A DNA stretch of 64,000 nucleotides from Candidatus Stoquefichus sp. SB1 (GCF_001244545.1 NZ_LN852696.1:186001-250000), one strand, 5' to 3'; positions 27,041 through 38,100 are shown, counted from the first letter of the stretch. Numbers and translations are program-made. The notes: a model not told the origin generated them from the sequence alone.

Positions 27041-27929
27041 GAGTCAAAACAAACAAGGAAAAAAAGGAGTTTCATTATTCTGTTCGGATTATTTTTTTCA
27101 TTACCTGATGCATCATAGCGAAAACTTTCGAAGGGAACTTTGCAGTTGTGTTTCTGGCTATGATGATATGAGTGTAGTCGAAGTTGTCTATTGTGATACA
27201 TACGGTTTGAACAAAGAAAGTTCTAAGATGGTTTTAGATGTTGTGGTTAAGGATGATTTTGGAAGATACTATAATTTTGAAATGCAGAATGGATATATCG
27301 GTAAGGACGAACTTGGAAGATTTCAGCTTTATGCAATGAGACTGGTAGAACGACAGCTACAGGATGGCAAAAACTATGGAGAACTTGAAAAAGTAATACA
27401 ACTGATTATTTATACAGGTTCACCTGTTAAAAATTATGATCATGACTATCATATTGCACGATTATATGATGACCAGTATCAGATAATGATGGAAAAAGGA
27501 TTATTGGAATTTCATATCTTACAGACACAAAGAATGGAGGCAGATAATATGGAATTAAAAAGTGAAGGTATCAGAGAGGTATTTTGGATGTTTGCAGATG
27601 AGGAGAATCATAAGAAAAAACCTAAAACAAAATTAGGGGAAGAAGTGGTTGGGTTATATGAAAGTTATCAGAACTCAGATGAATTTCTCACTTATTGTAA
27701 TATTGAAAGAGATAGGCTTATTATTAAATCAAGAATGATGCAATCTGAGAAAAAAGGTAAAGAGGAAGAAAAACGGAAAAACTGCTTAAAAATCGCTGAA
27801 GTAAAATATCCAGATTCCTCATTGGAATGGTTAAAGACATGTACAATGGAACAGTTGGATAAAGTTTTTGAACTTATTTTTCAGGATATCAGTTATGAAG
27901 AATTCAAAATACAAGTCTTAAACAATTGA
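27039..27929 (+). CDS. Rpn family recombination-promoting nuclease/putative transposase
   Basis: A 296-residue protein of the PD-(D/E)XK nuclease family transposase group. The nuclease core is visible: Asp in VLDVVVKDDFGRYY and the ExQ-like catalytic pair in NFEMQNG, followed by RFQLYAMRLVERQL. The C-terminal part is highly charged (KKGKEEEKRKN) as in the family. Related Rpn proteins promote RecA-independent DNA exchange and some act in phage defence. The gene is solitary, with no terminal repeats of an insertion sequence around it, and its start sits inside an inverted repeat. Confidence 0.85.
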   Translation: MSQNKQGKKGVSLFCSDYFFHYLMHHSENFRRELCSCVSGYDDMSVVEVVYCDTYGLNKESSKMVLDVVVKDDFGRYYNFEMQNGYIGKDELGRFQLYAMRLVERQLQDGKNYGELEKVIQLIIYTGSPVKNYDHDYHIARLYDDQYQIMMEKGLLEFHILQTQRMEADNMELKSEGIREVFWMFADEENHKKKPKTKLGEEVVGLYESYQNSDEFLTYCNIERDRLIIKSRMMQSEKKGKEEEKRKNCLKIAEVKYPDSSLEWLKTCTMEQLDKVFELIFQDISYEEFKIQVLNN

Positions 27930-27942
27930 AAAACAATCAATA

Positions 27943-27980
27943 GGAAAATCCATCATTTTTGATAGATTTTCTTTTATTTT
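27943..27980 (+). terminator. Terminator after the Rpn gene
   Basis: Stem GGAAAATC/GATTTTC with a 14-base loop, followed by a T-rich run. Confidence 0.65.
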
Positions 27981-28051
27981 CCGTATATTCGTTCACCATT
28001 ATTCGGTATTTTGGATGTTTAAAAAAAGTATAAAAAATTGTCAAAATATTG

Positions 28052-28080
28052 TTGACGAATAAGGTGAAAGCGGTTATATT
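28052..28080 (+). promoter_or_regulatory. Promoter of the EIIC gene at 28140
   Basis: TTGACG (28052-28057), 17 bases, TATATT (28075-28080). The operator-like palindromes begin ten bases downstream. Confidence 0.7.
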
Positions 28081-28089
28081 GAATATGTA

Positions 28090-28122
28090 ATACGGAATTA
28101 CGTATATAATTCGTAAATACGG
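28090..28122. promoter_or_regulatory. Operator-like palindromes downstream of the EIIC promoter
   Basis: ATACG, six bases, CGTAT (28090-28105) is a perfect inverted repeat and is followed by AATTCGTAAATACGG, which repeats the same half-sites. The position, just after the transcription start, suits a repressor; the IclR protein encoded at 29550 is the nearest candidate. Confidence 0.5.
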
Positions 28123-28139
28123 ATAAGGGAGGAAAAGAA

Positions 28140-29462
28140 ATGAATTTTTCGGAAGCGGCAACTGAAAAGTTGCTAATGATTGCTGATAAAATCAGTAATC
28201 AAAAACATATGAGTGCTATCAAGAATGCTTTCTCAACATTAATGCCAGTCATTATTACTGGTGCATTCTGTACACTTATTTCAAATGTTGTTTGCTCTAC
28301 AACAACAAATGGTATTTCACTTGCAAAAGTACCAGGTATGGCATGGTTAGAATTTTTACAACCAATCTTTACTTCAGCTAACTATGCAACATTAAATTTC
28401 TTTACAATTGGAGCAGTTGTTTTGATTGGTCTTGAACTTGGAAAGACAAATAAAATGAAAGGGTATGCACCAGCATTTATTGCTTTATGTTCTTATGTTG
28501 CATGTTGTCCATCTTTTATTAACTTCACATTGGAAAATAAAGAAGTGATCCAAGTCGCAGATGTATTTGGAAAAGACTATACAGCAGCTAAAGGATTATT
28601 CTTAGGAATGGTTATTGCGATGTTATCTGTTGAATTGTTCTCATGGGTTGTTAAATCAGGAAAAATGAAAATTTCTATGCCTGATTCAGTACCACCAAAT
28701 GTGTCTAACTCATTTAATGTGTTATTCCCTGCAATGTTTACTATTATTGCTTTTTCAGCAATTAACTTTGGAATTACGCAAGTGACTGGTATGACTTTAT
28801 ATGACATTATCTATACAATGTTACAAAAACCATTAGAAGCAGTTATGCAAGGGTTACCAGGTTTATTAATTTTAATGTTGGTTGCTCAATTGTTCTGGGT
28901 CATTGGAATTCATGGGAATCAAATTATTAAACCAGTTCGTGAACCTTTATTAAATGCTGCAATTATGGCAAATACAGATATGGTGAATTCAGGAAACTTT
29001 GCACGTGGAGACTTAAATGTTATTAACATGTCTTTCTGGGATGTTTATATGTCTATGGGAGGATCTGGGGTGACAATTGGTTTGGTCATTGCTATCTTCA
29101 TCTTCTCTAAACGTGAAGATTATAAAGGAATTGCTAAATTATCATTAGTTCCAGGTATTTTCAATATTAATGAAACAATGACTTTTGGATTACCAATTAT
29201 GTTAAACCCAATTATGGCTATTCCATTTATTATTACACCATTAATTACTGGTACAATTGGTTATGTCTTAACAACAATTGGTTTTGCTGATGTACTTGTC
29301 TATGCAGTGCCATGGACAACGCCACCAATTTTAAGTGCTTGGTTAGCAAGTGGTGGAAGTATTACATGTATTATTACACAAGTGATTTGTATGGCAGTAT
29401 CAATCCTTATTTATATTCCATTTGTTATGGCAGCAAATAAACAAAAAATGGCTTCAGAATAG
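28140..29462 (+). CDS. PTS EIIC, cellobiose/lichenan type
   Basis: A 440-residue membrane permease with about ten helices and the family marks ISMPDSVPPNVSNSF, GIHGNQI and NINETMTFG. In this last motif the usual NEP is NET, a change in the substrate-binding loop that may reflect an unusual sugar. No EIIA or EIIB is beside it. It has its own promoter and terminator and stands just ahead of the IclR gene and sugar-acid genes, so it probably imports their substrate. Confidence 0.92.
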   Translation: MNFSEAATEKLLMIADKISNQKHMSAIKNAFSTLMPVIITGAFCTLISNVVCSTTTNGISLAKVPGMAWLEFLQPIFTSANYATLNFFTIGAVVLIGLELGKTNKMKGYAPAFIALCSYVACCPSFINFTLENKEVIQVADVFGKDYTAAKGLFLGMVIAMLSVELFSWVVKSGKMKISMPDSVPPNVSNSFNVLFPAMFTIIAFSAINFGITQVTGMTLYDIIYTMLQKPLEAVMQGLPGLLILMLVAQLFWVIGIHGNQIIKPVREPLLNAAIMANTDMVNSGNFARGDLNVINMSFWDVYMSMGGSGVTIGLVIAIFIFSKREDYKGIAKLSLVPGIFNINETMTFGLPIMLNPIMAIPFIITPLITGTIGYVLTTIGFADVLVYAVPWTTPPILSAWLASGGSITCIITQVICMAVSILIYIPFVMAANKQKMASE

Positions 29463-29466
29463 TTTC

Positions 29467-29495
29467 ATACAACCACCTTATAAGGTGGTTTGTAT
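29467..29495 (+). terminator. Terminator after the EIIC gene
   Basis: Stem CCACCTT/AAGGTGG extended by ATACAA/TTTGTAT pairs, followed by a T-rich stretch. Confidence 0.75.
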
Positions 29496-29549
29496 TTATA
29501 TTTGTGATAACGTGTGCTATGATTATCTTAACGAGGAAGGTGAAATGGT

Positions 29550-30326
29550 ATGAAATTAAATCGAACATTATTAAGAGCTATTGAAATTCTTGAATTGTTA
29601 TCAAAGACAAAAGAAGGATATACATTGGCTCAATTATCAAGTTTGTTAGATTCACCGAAATCAAGTGTGTTTGATATTGTCAAAACACTTGTCTATAAAA
29701 ACATGATTGTAGAAGATAATCAGAGTGGTATCACCAAATATAAAATAGGGTTACAAACATTTTTAATTGGAAGTAGTTATTTAAATGATATAGATATTGT
29801 CAATATTGCAAAACAAGATTTGATTGATTTGGCAAATAAAATGCAGGCAACAACTTTTATGGCAATTTTAGATGATGATATGGTGACTTATTTATATAAG
29901 TATGAATCGGAAAAAACAATTATTACGACAGCCAATATTGGGAGTCGCCGATCAGTTCATTCTGCTGCTTTAGGAAAAGTTATGCTAGCTTTTGGCTCAG
30001 ATGAAGATTTAAAGAGAGCTATTCAAAAAACAGAGTTTGTGGCTTATACAGAATATACAATCACTTCAGTAGAAAAATATTTAGATGAACTCAAAGAAGT
30101 GAGAAAGTTAGGATATGCAAAAAGTGATCGTGAAGATACTTTACAGCAAATTGCAGCAGCAGCACCGATTCGTGATCATGATGGAACAGTCATAGCTGCT
30201 ATTAGTTGTGTTGGTTTTTATGAAAGTCAAATCAATTTAGATGATTTAGGAGTCATTGTCAAAGAAGTGGCTGATAGAATTTCATCCAAACTTGGTTATG
30301 CTCCATGTAATGAGGTGAGAAAATGA
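29550..30326 (+). CDS. IclR family transcriptional regulator
   Basis: A 258-residue regulator. The N-terminal winged helix (1-70, [21 protein letters not shown]) is followed by the IclR effector domain (about 80-250) with [17 protein letters not shown] and GYAKSDRED, where GYA-x-DxEE is usual. IclR-type KdgR proteins sense 2-keto-3-deoxygluconate and repress hexuronate genes. The gene overlaps uxuA by four bases and heads the sugar-acid operon, so an effector of that type is likely. Confidence 0.9.
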   Translation: MKLNRTLLRAIEILELLSKTKEGYTLAQLSSLLDSPKSSVFDIVKTLVYKNMIVEDNQSGITKYKIGLQTFLIGSSYLNDIDIVNIAKQDLIDLANKMQATTFMAILDDDMVTYLYKYESEKTIITTANIGSRRSVHSAALGKVMLAFGSDEDLKRAIQKTEFVAYTEYTITSVEKYLDELKEVRKLGYAKSDREDTLQQIAAAAPIRDHDGTVIAAISCVGFYESQINLDDLGVIVKEVADRISSKLGYAPCNEVRK

Positions 30327-31357
30327 AAATGACATTTCGCTGGTACGGCGAAGATGATCCTGTCTCATTAGAGAATATCAAACAAATTCCCAATGTAACA
30401 GGAGTTGTCAGTGCAATCTATGATATACCAGTTGGTGAAGTTTGGCCAATAGAACGTATTGAACAGTTGAAGCAGACAGTTGAAAAAGCAGGACTGGAAT
30501 TAGAAGTCATTGAAAGTGTACCGGTTCATGAAGATATAAAATTAAAAAGAAATGATTATCAAAGATATATTGATAATTATAAAGAAACAATCAGAAATCT
30601 CGCAAAGTGTGGAATCAAATGTATATGTTATAATTTTATGCCAGTTTTTGACTGGACAAGATCATCAATTGATCATCAATTAGCAGATGGTTCACAAGCT
30701 TTGGTTTACTATAAAGATGAAGTGAATCAACTTGATCCAACAAAACTTACTTTACCTGGCTGGGATGCCTCTTATTCACCACAAGAAGTGAGTCAACTGA
30801 TTCAAGCTTATCAGGAATTAGGAGAAGAAGGTTTATGGAAAAATCTTCAATATTTTATTGAAGAAATCATACCAATAGCAATCGCCTATGATGTCAAGAT
30901 GGCAATCCATCCAGACGATCCACCTTGGTCAATTTTTAATATCCCAAGAATTATAACAAATGAAAAGAATTTAGACAGATTCCTAGAACTCTATGATGAT
31001 GTTCATCATGGTTTAACTTTATGTAGTGGATCATTGGGCTGTGCATCATTTAATGATGTTGCCAGTCTGATTAGAAAATATGGGGCTATGAAAAGAATTC
31101 ACTTTGCGCATGTGAGAAATGTAAAGATTTTGGCTGATGGGTCTTTTGAAGAAAGTGCTCATTATTCAAGTTGTGGATCGCTAGATATGGTTGATATTAT
31201 GAAAGCTTATTTAGAAACAGGGTTTGAAGGCTATATCAGACCAGATCATGGACGTATGATTTGGGGAGAAACAGGAAAACCAGGCTATGGTTTATATGAC
31301 AGAGCCCTTGGTGCGATGTATCTTGGTGGTATTATTGATGGATTGAAAGGAAAATAA
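30323..31357 (+). CDS. uxuA: Mannonate dehydratase UxuA
   Basis: A 344-residue enzyme that dehydrates D-mannonate to 2-keto-3-deoxygluconate. Starts MKMTFRWYG; the family segments [38 protein letters not shown] (metal-binding His), CSGSLG, HFAHVRN and RPDHGRMIW are all present. Length agrees with the family. GAGGTGAG precedes the start. No UxuB or UxaC gene is in the window, so mannonate would come from elsewhere or from a mannonate-containing substrate. Confidence 0.95.
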   Translation: MKMTFRWYGEDDPVSLENIKQIPNVTGVVSAIYDIPVGEVWPIERIEQLKQTVEKAGLELEVIESVPVHEDIKLKRNDYQRYIDNYKETIRNLAKCGIKCICYNFMPVFDWTRSSIDHQLADGSQALVYYKDEVNQLDPTKLTLPGWDASYSPQEVSQLIQAYQELGEEGLWKNLQYFIEEIIPIAIAYDVKMAIHPDDPPWSIFNIPRIITNEKNLDRFLELYDDVHHGLTLCSGSLGCASFNDVASLIRKYGAMKRIHFAHVRNVKILADGSFEESAHYSSCGSLDMVDIMKAYLETGFEGYIRPDHGRMIWGETGKPGYGLYDRALGAMYLGGIIDGLKGK

Positions 31358-31358
31358 A

Positions 31359-32795
31359 ATGAAAAAGAAAGTCAAATTACCTGATGATTTTTTCTTGGGT
31401 GCAGCGGCTAGTGCATGGCAGACAGAGGGCTGGATAGGGAAAAAAGAACATCAAGACTCATATATAGATTTATGGTATAAAGAAAATAAAAATGTTTGGC
31501 ATAATGGTTATGGGCCAGCAATCGCAACCAATTATTATGAAAGATATCGAGAAGATATTGGCTACATGAAAGAGATTGGAATGAATTGTTATCGGACATC
31601 ATTGAATTGGTCACGTTTTTTAACAGATTATGAAAATGTGATTGTCGATGAAGACTATGCCGCTTACTATGATAAGATGTTAGACGAATTGATTGCTCAA
31701 GGGATTGAACCAATGGTCTGTTTAGAACATTATGAAATTCCAGGAGAGTTATTTAAAAAATACGATGGATTTGCGAGTAAGCATGTTGTTGATTTGTTTG
31801 TCAAATATGCTGAGAAAGCATTTCAAAGATTTGGTCATAAGGTGAAATATTGGTTTGCATTTAATGAACCAGTTGTTGTTCAAACCAGAATTCATCTTGA
31901 TGCATTGCGTTATCCTTTTTATCAGGACAGCCAAGCGTGGATGCAGTGGAACTATCATAAAGCACTTGCAACGAATATGGTTATGAAAGTTTATAAAGAA
32001 GGTGGATACCGCATAAAAGGTGGGAAGTTTGGGACAATTATTAATATTGAAACAGCTTATCCTAGAGGAAACGCACCAAGAGATTTAGAAGCTGCTGATA
32101 AATATGACTTATTCTATAATCGTGTATTCTTAGATCCAGCAATTTTAGGATATTACGAAGAAGGCTTCTTTGATTTATTAAAACAACATGATATTTTAAT
32201 GGATTATACGAAAGAAGAATTAGACATTATCAAAAATAATACATTGGACTGGGTTGGGATTAACCTATATCATCCTAACCGTGTCAAAGCACGTACAACA
32301 GCAATTCATCCAGATGCTCCATTCCACCCTGATTTTTACTATGAAGATTTCAATATGCCAGGGAAAAAGATGAATCCTCATCGTGGCTGGGAAATCTATC
32401 CAAAGATTATGTATGATATGGCTATGCGTATGAAAAATCATTATCATAATTTTGAATGGTTTATTGCTGAAAGTGGTATGGGTGTTGAAAATGAAAAACA
32501 ATATAAAGATGAAACAGGGATGATTCAAGATGATTATCGTATTGAATTTATAAAAATGCATCTTGATTGGTTAATCAAAGGTATTGAAGAAGGATCAAAT
32601 TGTAAAGGTTATATGTTATGGGCTTTTACAGATAACGTATCACCAATGAATGCTTTTAAAAATCGTTATGGATTAGTAGAAATAGATTTAGAGGATCATA
32701 GAAATAGACATTTAAAAAAGTCAGCTTATTTTTATAAGAATATAATTCAAACAAGAGAATTTGAAATAGAGGATGAAGAAAACGATTATAAGTAA
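31359..32795 (+). CDS. GH1 glycosidase, atypical phosphate-binding loop
   Basis: A 478-residue family 1 enzyme. The acid/base is in AFNEP and the nucleophile in IAESGMG, where ENG is the usual form. The 6-phosphate loop is VSPMNAFKNRYG: one residue shorter than in the other GH1 proteins here, with the Lys displaced and Asn at its place. It begins one base after uxuA stops, within a sugar-acid operon. It may therefore hydrolyse a glycoside whose other half is an aldonate or uronate, with or without a 6-phosphate. Family certain; specificity open. Confidence 0.88.
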   Translation: MKKKVKLPDDFFLGAAASAWQTEGWIGKKEHQDSYIDLWYKENKNVWHNGYGPAIATNYYERYREDIGYMKEIGMNCYRTSLNWSRFLTDYENVIVDEDYAAYYDKMLDELIAQGIEPMVCLEHYEIPGELFKKYDGFASKHVVDLFVKYAEKAFQRFGHKVKYWFAFNEPVVVQTRIHLDALRYPFYQDSQAWMQWNYHKALATNMVMKVYKEGGYRIKGGKFGTIINIETAYPRGNAPRDLEAADKYDLFYNRVFLDPAILGYYEEGFFDLLKQHDILMDYTKEELDIIKNNTLDWVGINLYHPNRVKARTTAIHPDAPFHPDFYYEDFNMPGKKMNPHRGWEIYPKIMYDMAMRMKNHYHNFEWFIAESGMGVENEKQYKDETGMIQDDYRIEFIKMHLDWLIKGIEEGSNCKGYMLWAFTDNVSPMNAFKNRYGLVEIDLEDHRNRHLKKSAYFYKNIIQTREFEIEDEENDYK

Positions 32796-32809
32796 AGAAA
32801 GAGGTTAGA

Positions 32810-34528
32810 ATGATGAAAAGCCAGGAATTAAGAACAATAGCACCTGAATTAGATCCATTAAGAATTGGAACAGGTTGGAAAATAGAAGATTTAGAGAAAA
32901 TGCAGGTTTTTATAGCAAGCACTTATGGAGATTCACATCCAGGAAGTGTCCATTTAAATGAATTGGTTGGTTATGTTGAAGAAAGTTTAAAGGCAGTGAA
33001 CATAAAAGGTGCAAAATATTATACAACTGATATTTGTGATGGAGAAGCACAAGGCCATGATGGTATCAATTATTCATTATGTTCAAGAGAAATGATGACA
33101 AATATGATTGAAATTCAATATAATGCGACGCCTTTTGATGGCTGTATTTTCTTATCAAGCTGTGACAAGGCTGTTCCAGCTCATTTAAAAGCGATTGCAC
33201 GATTAAATGCACCAGCGATTATGATTCCTGGTGGGGTTATGAATGCGGGGCCAAACTTATTAACATTGGAACAGATTGGGAAGTACTCTGCTCAATATCA
33301 ACGTGGTGAAATCACTTTAGATGAATTTAATTTCTATAAACAAAATGCTTGTCCGAGTTGTGGAGCGTGCAGTTTTATTGGAACTGCAACAACAATGCAA
33401 ATCATGGCTGAAGCTTTAGGATTAGCATTACCTGGAACATCCCTTCTTCCAGCTACAAGTGAAGAGTTAAAGGATGTTGCTAAAAATATTGGACAACATA
33501 TTCAATTCCTGGTTGAAAAAGACATCAAACCTTCAGATATTTTAACAAAAGAAGCATTTGAAAATGCGATTATGGTTCATGCGGCCATTGCTGGTTCAAC
33601 CAATGCATTGTTGCATTTACCAGCGATTGCACATGAAGCTGGCATTGAATTAACAGGTGATGATTTTGATCGTATTCATCGCACAATTCCTTATATCCTC
33701 AATTTAAGACCCAGTGGTTTTTATCCTGCACAGTACTATTATTATGCAGGCGGTACACCAGCGATTATGGAAGCGATTAAAGATCACTTACACCTTGATG
33801 TCATGACTGTAACAGGTAAGACTTTAGGTGAAAACTTAGAAGACTTAAAACAAAATGGTTATTATGAAAAGTGTTTTGCTTTCTTAGAAGATATCAAAGT
33901 TCAACGCACTGATATTATCTATCCTATTGATAAACCATTAAATCAAGAAGGTGCAATTGCTATTTTAAAAGGGAACCTAGCACCAGAAGGAGCAGTTGTG
34001 AAACATTCAGCAGTTCCTACTGCTATGCAGGAAGTGGTTTTATCAGCACGTGTGTTTGATTGTGAAGAAGAAGCCATTGCTGCTATTTTAAATCATAAAA
34101 TCAATCCTGGAGAGGCTGTCTTTATTCGTTATGAAGGGCCTAAAGGAAGTGGAATGCCAGAGATGTTTTATACAACCGAAGCGATTGCCAGTGATCCAGA
34201 ATTATCAGCTTCAATCGCACTATTAACTGATGGGCGTTTTTCAGGCGCAAGTAAAGGACCAGCCATTGGACATATTTCTCCTGAAGCAGCAAGTGGTGGA
34301 CCGATTGCTTTGGTAGAAGATGGAGATTTAATTGAAATCAGTGTTAAGAAACGTTCTTTAAATATTGTTGGTATTCATGGAAAAAGAACACCTTTAGATT
34401 TGGTTGATAAAATCTTAAAAGAGAGAAAAGAAAAATGGTCTCCACGTACTCCAAAATATCAAAAGGGTGTCTTGGCGCTTTATACACAACATGCAGTATC
34501 ACCAATGAAAGGTGGGTATATGGAATAA
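32810..34528 (+). CDS. IlvD/Edd family sugar-acid dehydratase
   Basis: A 572-residue Fe-S dehydratase. Cluster-binding cysteines are visible in TDICDGEAQGHDG, SSCDKAVPAH and CPSCGACSFIGTATTM. Further family marks are GRFSGASKGPAIGHISPEA and DGD. The family covers dihydroxy-acid dehydratase (valine/isoleucine synthesis), 6-phosphogluconate dehydratase and several aldonate dehydratases. With UxuA, KDG kinase and KDPG aldolase as neighbours, and no branched-chain amino acid genes, an aldonate dehydratase yielding 2-keto-3-deoxygluconate is most likely. AGAGG precedes the start. Confidence 0.88.
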   Translation: MMKSQELRTIAPELDPLRIGTGWKIEDLEKMQVFIASTYGDSHPGSVHLNELVGYVEESLKAVNIKGAKYYTTDICDGEAQGHDGINYSLCSREMMTNMIEIQYNATPFDGCIFLSSCDKAVPAHLKAIARLNAPAIMIPGGVMNAGPNLLTLEQIGKYSAQYQRGEITLDEFNFYKQNACPSCGACSFIGTATTMQIMAEALGLALPGTSLLPATSEELKDVAKNIGQHIQFLVEKDIKPSDILTKEAFENAIMVHAAIAGSTNALLHLPAIAHEAGIELTGDDFDRIHRTIPYILNLRPSGFYPAQYYYYAGGTPAIMEAIKDHLHLDVMTVTGKTLGENLEDLKQNGYYEKCFAFLEDIKVQRTDIIYPIDKPLNQEGAIAILKGNLAPEGAVVKHSAVPTAMQEVVLSARVFDCEEEAIAAILNHKINPGEAVFIRYEGPKGSGMPEMFYTTEAIASDPELSASIALLTDGRFSGASKGPAIGHISPEAASGGPIALVEDGDLIEISVKKRSLNIVGIHGKRTPLDLVDKILKERKEKWSPRTPKYQKGVLALYTQHAVSPMKGGYME

Positions 34529-34818
34529 TGGCAACAAAAAAACAGAAAAAGGATAAGTTAGATGGATTAACGGATCGTCAAAAACATATTGTAGAACTAC
34601 GTGAAAAACTCAATCAACCTGATCCAAATGCAATTCATGTTTTTACTCCTTATAAAATCATTACCTATATTTTTAATGTTTTATTTCCACCCTATGCACT
34701 TTATCGTATATGGAATAAAAATTCAGAATTTAATAAAAATGAAAAAGGAATTCAAACAGCTGTCTGTGTCATTTATATAATTGTATTATTAAGCATATTA
34801 ACAGGAGGAATGTCATAA
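34528..34818 (+). CDS. Small membrane protein of unknown function
   Basis: A 96-residue protein not recognised as a known family. The first 40 residues are charged (MATKKQKKDKLDGLTDRQKH), followed by hydrophobic segments at about 48-60 and 78-92. It starts on the TAATG overlap with the dehydratase stop, and its own stop overlaps the aldolase start by one base, so it is tightly coupled to both. The upstream in-frame ATG at 34435 lies inside the dehydratase gene and is not used. It may anchor or tune sugar-acid transport. Confidence 0.7.
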   Translation: MATKKQKKDKLDGLTDRQKHIVELREKLNQPDPNAIHVFTPYKIITYIFNVLFPPYALYRIWNKNSEFNKNEKGIQTAVCVIYIIVLLSILTGGMS

Positions 34819-35465
34819 TGAAAAAATCAGAAACAATGATGGAATTAAAAAATCAAGGTGTTGTTGCAGTGATTAGGGGAAATAGTTTAGAAGAAGGTAT
34901 CAATATTTCTGTGGCTTGTATTCAAGGTGGTTTAAAAGCCATTGAAATGGCTTATACCAATTCATCAGCTTCTGAAATTATCAAACAATTATCTCAAATG
35001 TATAAAGATGATGCTGAGGTTTGTATAGGAGCTGGAACAGTATTAGATGCTCCAACTGCAAGATTGGCGATTTTAGCTGGTGCCAAATATATTGTTTCAC
35101 CATCATTTGATCAAGAAACAGCCATTCTTTGTAATCGTTATGGAGTTCCTTATATTCCTGGTTGTATGACAATAAAAGAAATTGTGAATGCGATGGAAGC
35201 AGGAAGTGAAATGATTAAATTATTCCCTGGAAGTGCCTTTGGTCCTGGCTATGTTGGAGCCATTAAATCACCATTACCACAAGTGTCATTAATGGTCACT
35301 GGTGGTGTAAAATTAGATAATTTAGATCAATGGTTTGATGCTGGTGTTGATGCAATTGGTGTTGGTGGAGAATTGAATAAACTTGGCGAACAAGGGCAAT
35401 TTGATGAAATCACACGAATTGCAAGTGAATATGTCCAAAAAACAAAAGAGGCGAGACAATCATGA
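34818..35465 (+). CDS. eda: KDPG/KHG aldolase
   Basis: A 215-residue class I aldolase that splits 2-keto-3-deoxy-6-phosphogluconate into pyruvate and glyceraldehyde-3-phosphate. The catalytic Glu is in AIEMAYTN, the Schiff-base Lys in MIKLFPGSAFGP, and the phosphate-binding region in VTGGV and IGVGGEL. GAGTVLDA is also typical. TIKE replaces the common TPSE. AGGAGG precedes the start. Next step after the kinase encoded directly downstream. Confidence 0.93.
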   Translation: MKKSETMMELKNQGVVAVIRGNSLEEGINISVACIQGGLKAIEMAYTNSSASEIIKQLSQMYKDDAEVCIGAGTVLDAPTARLAILAGAKYIVSPSFDQETAILCNRYGVPYIPGCMTIKEIVNAMEAGSEMIKLFPGSAFGPGYVGAIKSPLPQVSLMVTGGVKLDNLDQWFDAGVDAIGVGGELNKLGEQGQFDEITRIASEYVQKTKEARQS

Positions 35466-36460
35466 AAGTCTTATGCATGGGAGAAACGCTGCTTCGTTAT
35501 TCAACCAAAAAAGGACACCGTATGAGTGAACTTGATTTTCAAGTTCATATTGGTGGTAGTGAAACAAATATTGCTGTGAGTCTAGCACAATATGGTTTTG
35601 AAACATCATTATTAACAAAACTGCCTCGTCATGCTTTAGGAGATGCAGTTATTTCCTTTTTGAAAAGCTTTGATGTTGATACTTCAAAAATATTAAGAAA
35701 TGATATGAGAATGGGGAGTTATTTTTTAGAAAATGGCAGTGGAAACAGAACAAGTCAGGTCATTTATGATAGACAATATAGTGCAATGACATCATTTTGT
35801 TTAGATGATATTGTCTTAGAAGATATATTTCAAGGCGTTGAAGTTTTTGTTGTTTCTGGCATTACAGTGGCATTAAATGAAACAGTTCGTCATGCAGTGT
35901 TAAAGATGCTTGAATATTGCCGAGGAAATGATATTCTTGTCGTTTATGATAGTAACTATCGTGCAAAGATGTGGTCGATTGAAGAAGCGAGAAAAGCATT
36001 TCAAAGTATTTTGCCATATGTAGATATCTTATCCGCTGGGATATTAGATGCACAAAACTTTTTAGGTTTAACAAGTCAGGAAAGTGAATTTGAAAAGCAG
36101 TTAACTGATTTATATCAGCAGATGAAAAAAATGTATCCTCATTTAAAATATATCACAAGCACAAAAAGGGAAATTGTTTCAACAAGTGTTAACAATTTAA
36201 CAGGGTATTTATATGATGAGAAACTTCATGTATCAAGGACTTATCATATTGATGATATTGTAGATAGAGTTGGCGGTGGAGATGCTTATTTATCTGGTTT
36301 ATTATATGGCTTGTTAAATCACAAAGAAAAAGATTATAGTTTGGAATTTGGATGCTGTGCTTCTGTTTTAAAACATACAATTCATGGTGATGCGAATACT
36401 TTTAGCATTCATGAAATTGAAAGTTTTATGGAATCAGGCACATCAAGAATAAATAGATAG
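35462..36460 (+). CDS. kdgK: 2-keto-3-deoxygluconate kinase, PfkB family
   Basis: A 332-residue sugar kinase. The N-terminal GGSETNIAVSLAQYG matches the first PfkB signature and DIVDRVGGGDAYLSGL the second, with the catalytic Asp. DRVGGGD is the form seen in KDG kinases rather than the DTTGAGD of ribokinases. It phosphorylates 2-keto-3-deoxygluconate, the product of UxuA, to KDPG for the aldolase. It overlaps the aldolase gene by four bases. Confidence 0.9.
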   Translation: MKVLCMGETLLRYSTKKGHRMSELDFQVHIGGSETNIAVSLAQYGFETSLLTKLPRHALGDAVISFLKSFDVDTSKILRNDMRMGSYFLENGSGNRTSQVIYDRQYSAMTSFCLDDIVLEDIFQGVEVFVVSGITVALNETVRHAVLKMLEYCRGNDILVVYDSNYRAKMWSIEEARKAFQSILPYVDILSAGILDAQNFLGLTSQESEFEKQLTDLYQQMKKMYPHLKYITSTKREIVSTSVNNLTGYLYDEKLHVSRTYHIDDIVDRVGGGDAYLSGLLYGLLNHKEKDYSLEFGCCASVLKHTIHGDANTFSIHEIESFMESGTSRINR

Positions 36461-37894
<1,434 letters not shown>

Positions 37895-37907
37895 ATAGTA
37901 TAATGAG

Positions 37908-37946
37908 AAAACAAGTTTCAGTGTCATACAATGGAACTTGTTTTTT
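37908..37946 (+). terminator. Terminator of the sugar-acid operon
   Basis: Stem AAAACAAGTT/AACTTGTTTT followed by a T run, 14 bases after the GH1 stop. Confidence 0.8.
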
Positions 37947-38100
37947 CTTTTGGATAAAATGAAGCAAACGCAGAATGTGAAAGGAGCAAGATATAAAATG
38001 GATAATATTAGGAAAAATATTGCACTTTTATATGTAGAATTTTGCCTTTTCTTGGAAGGGCTCACATCATATAATGGCATTGTGGAAAGGAGGAATATAT

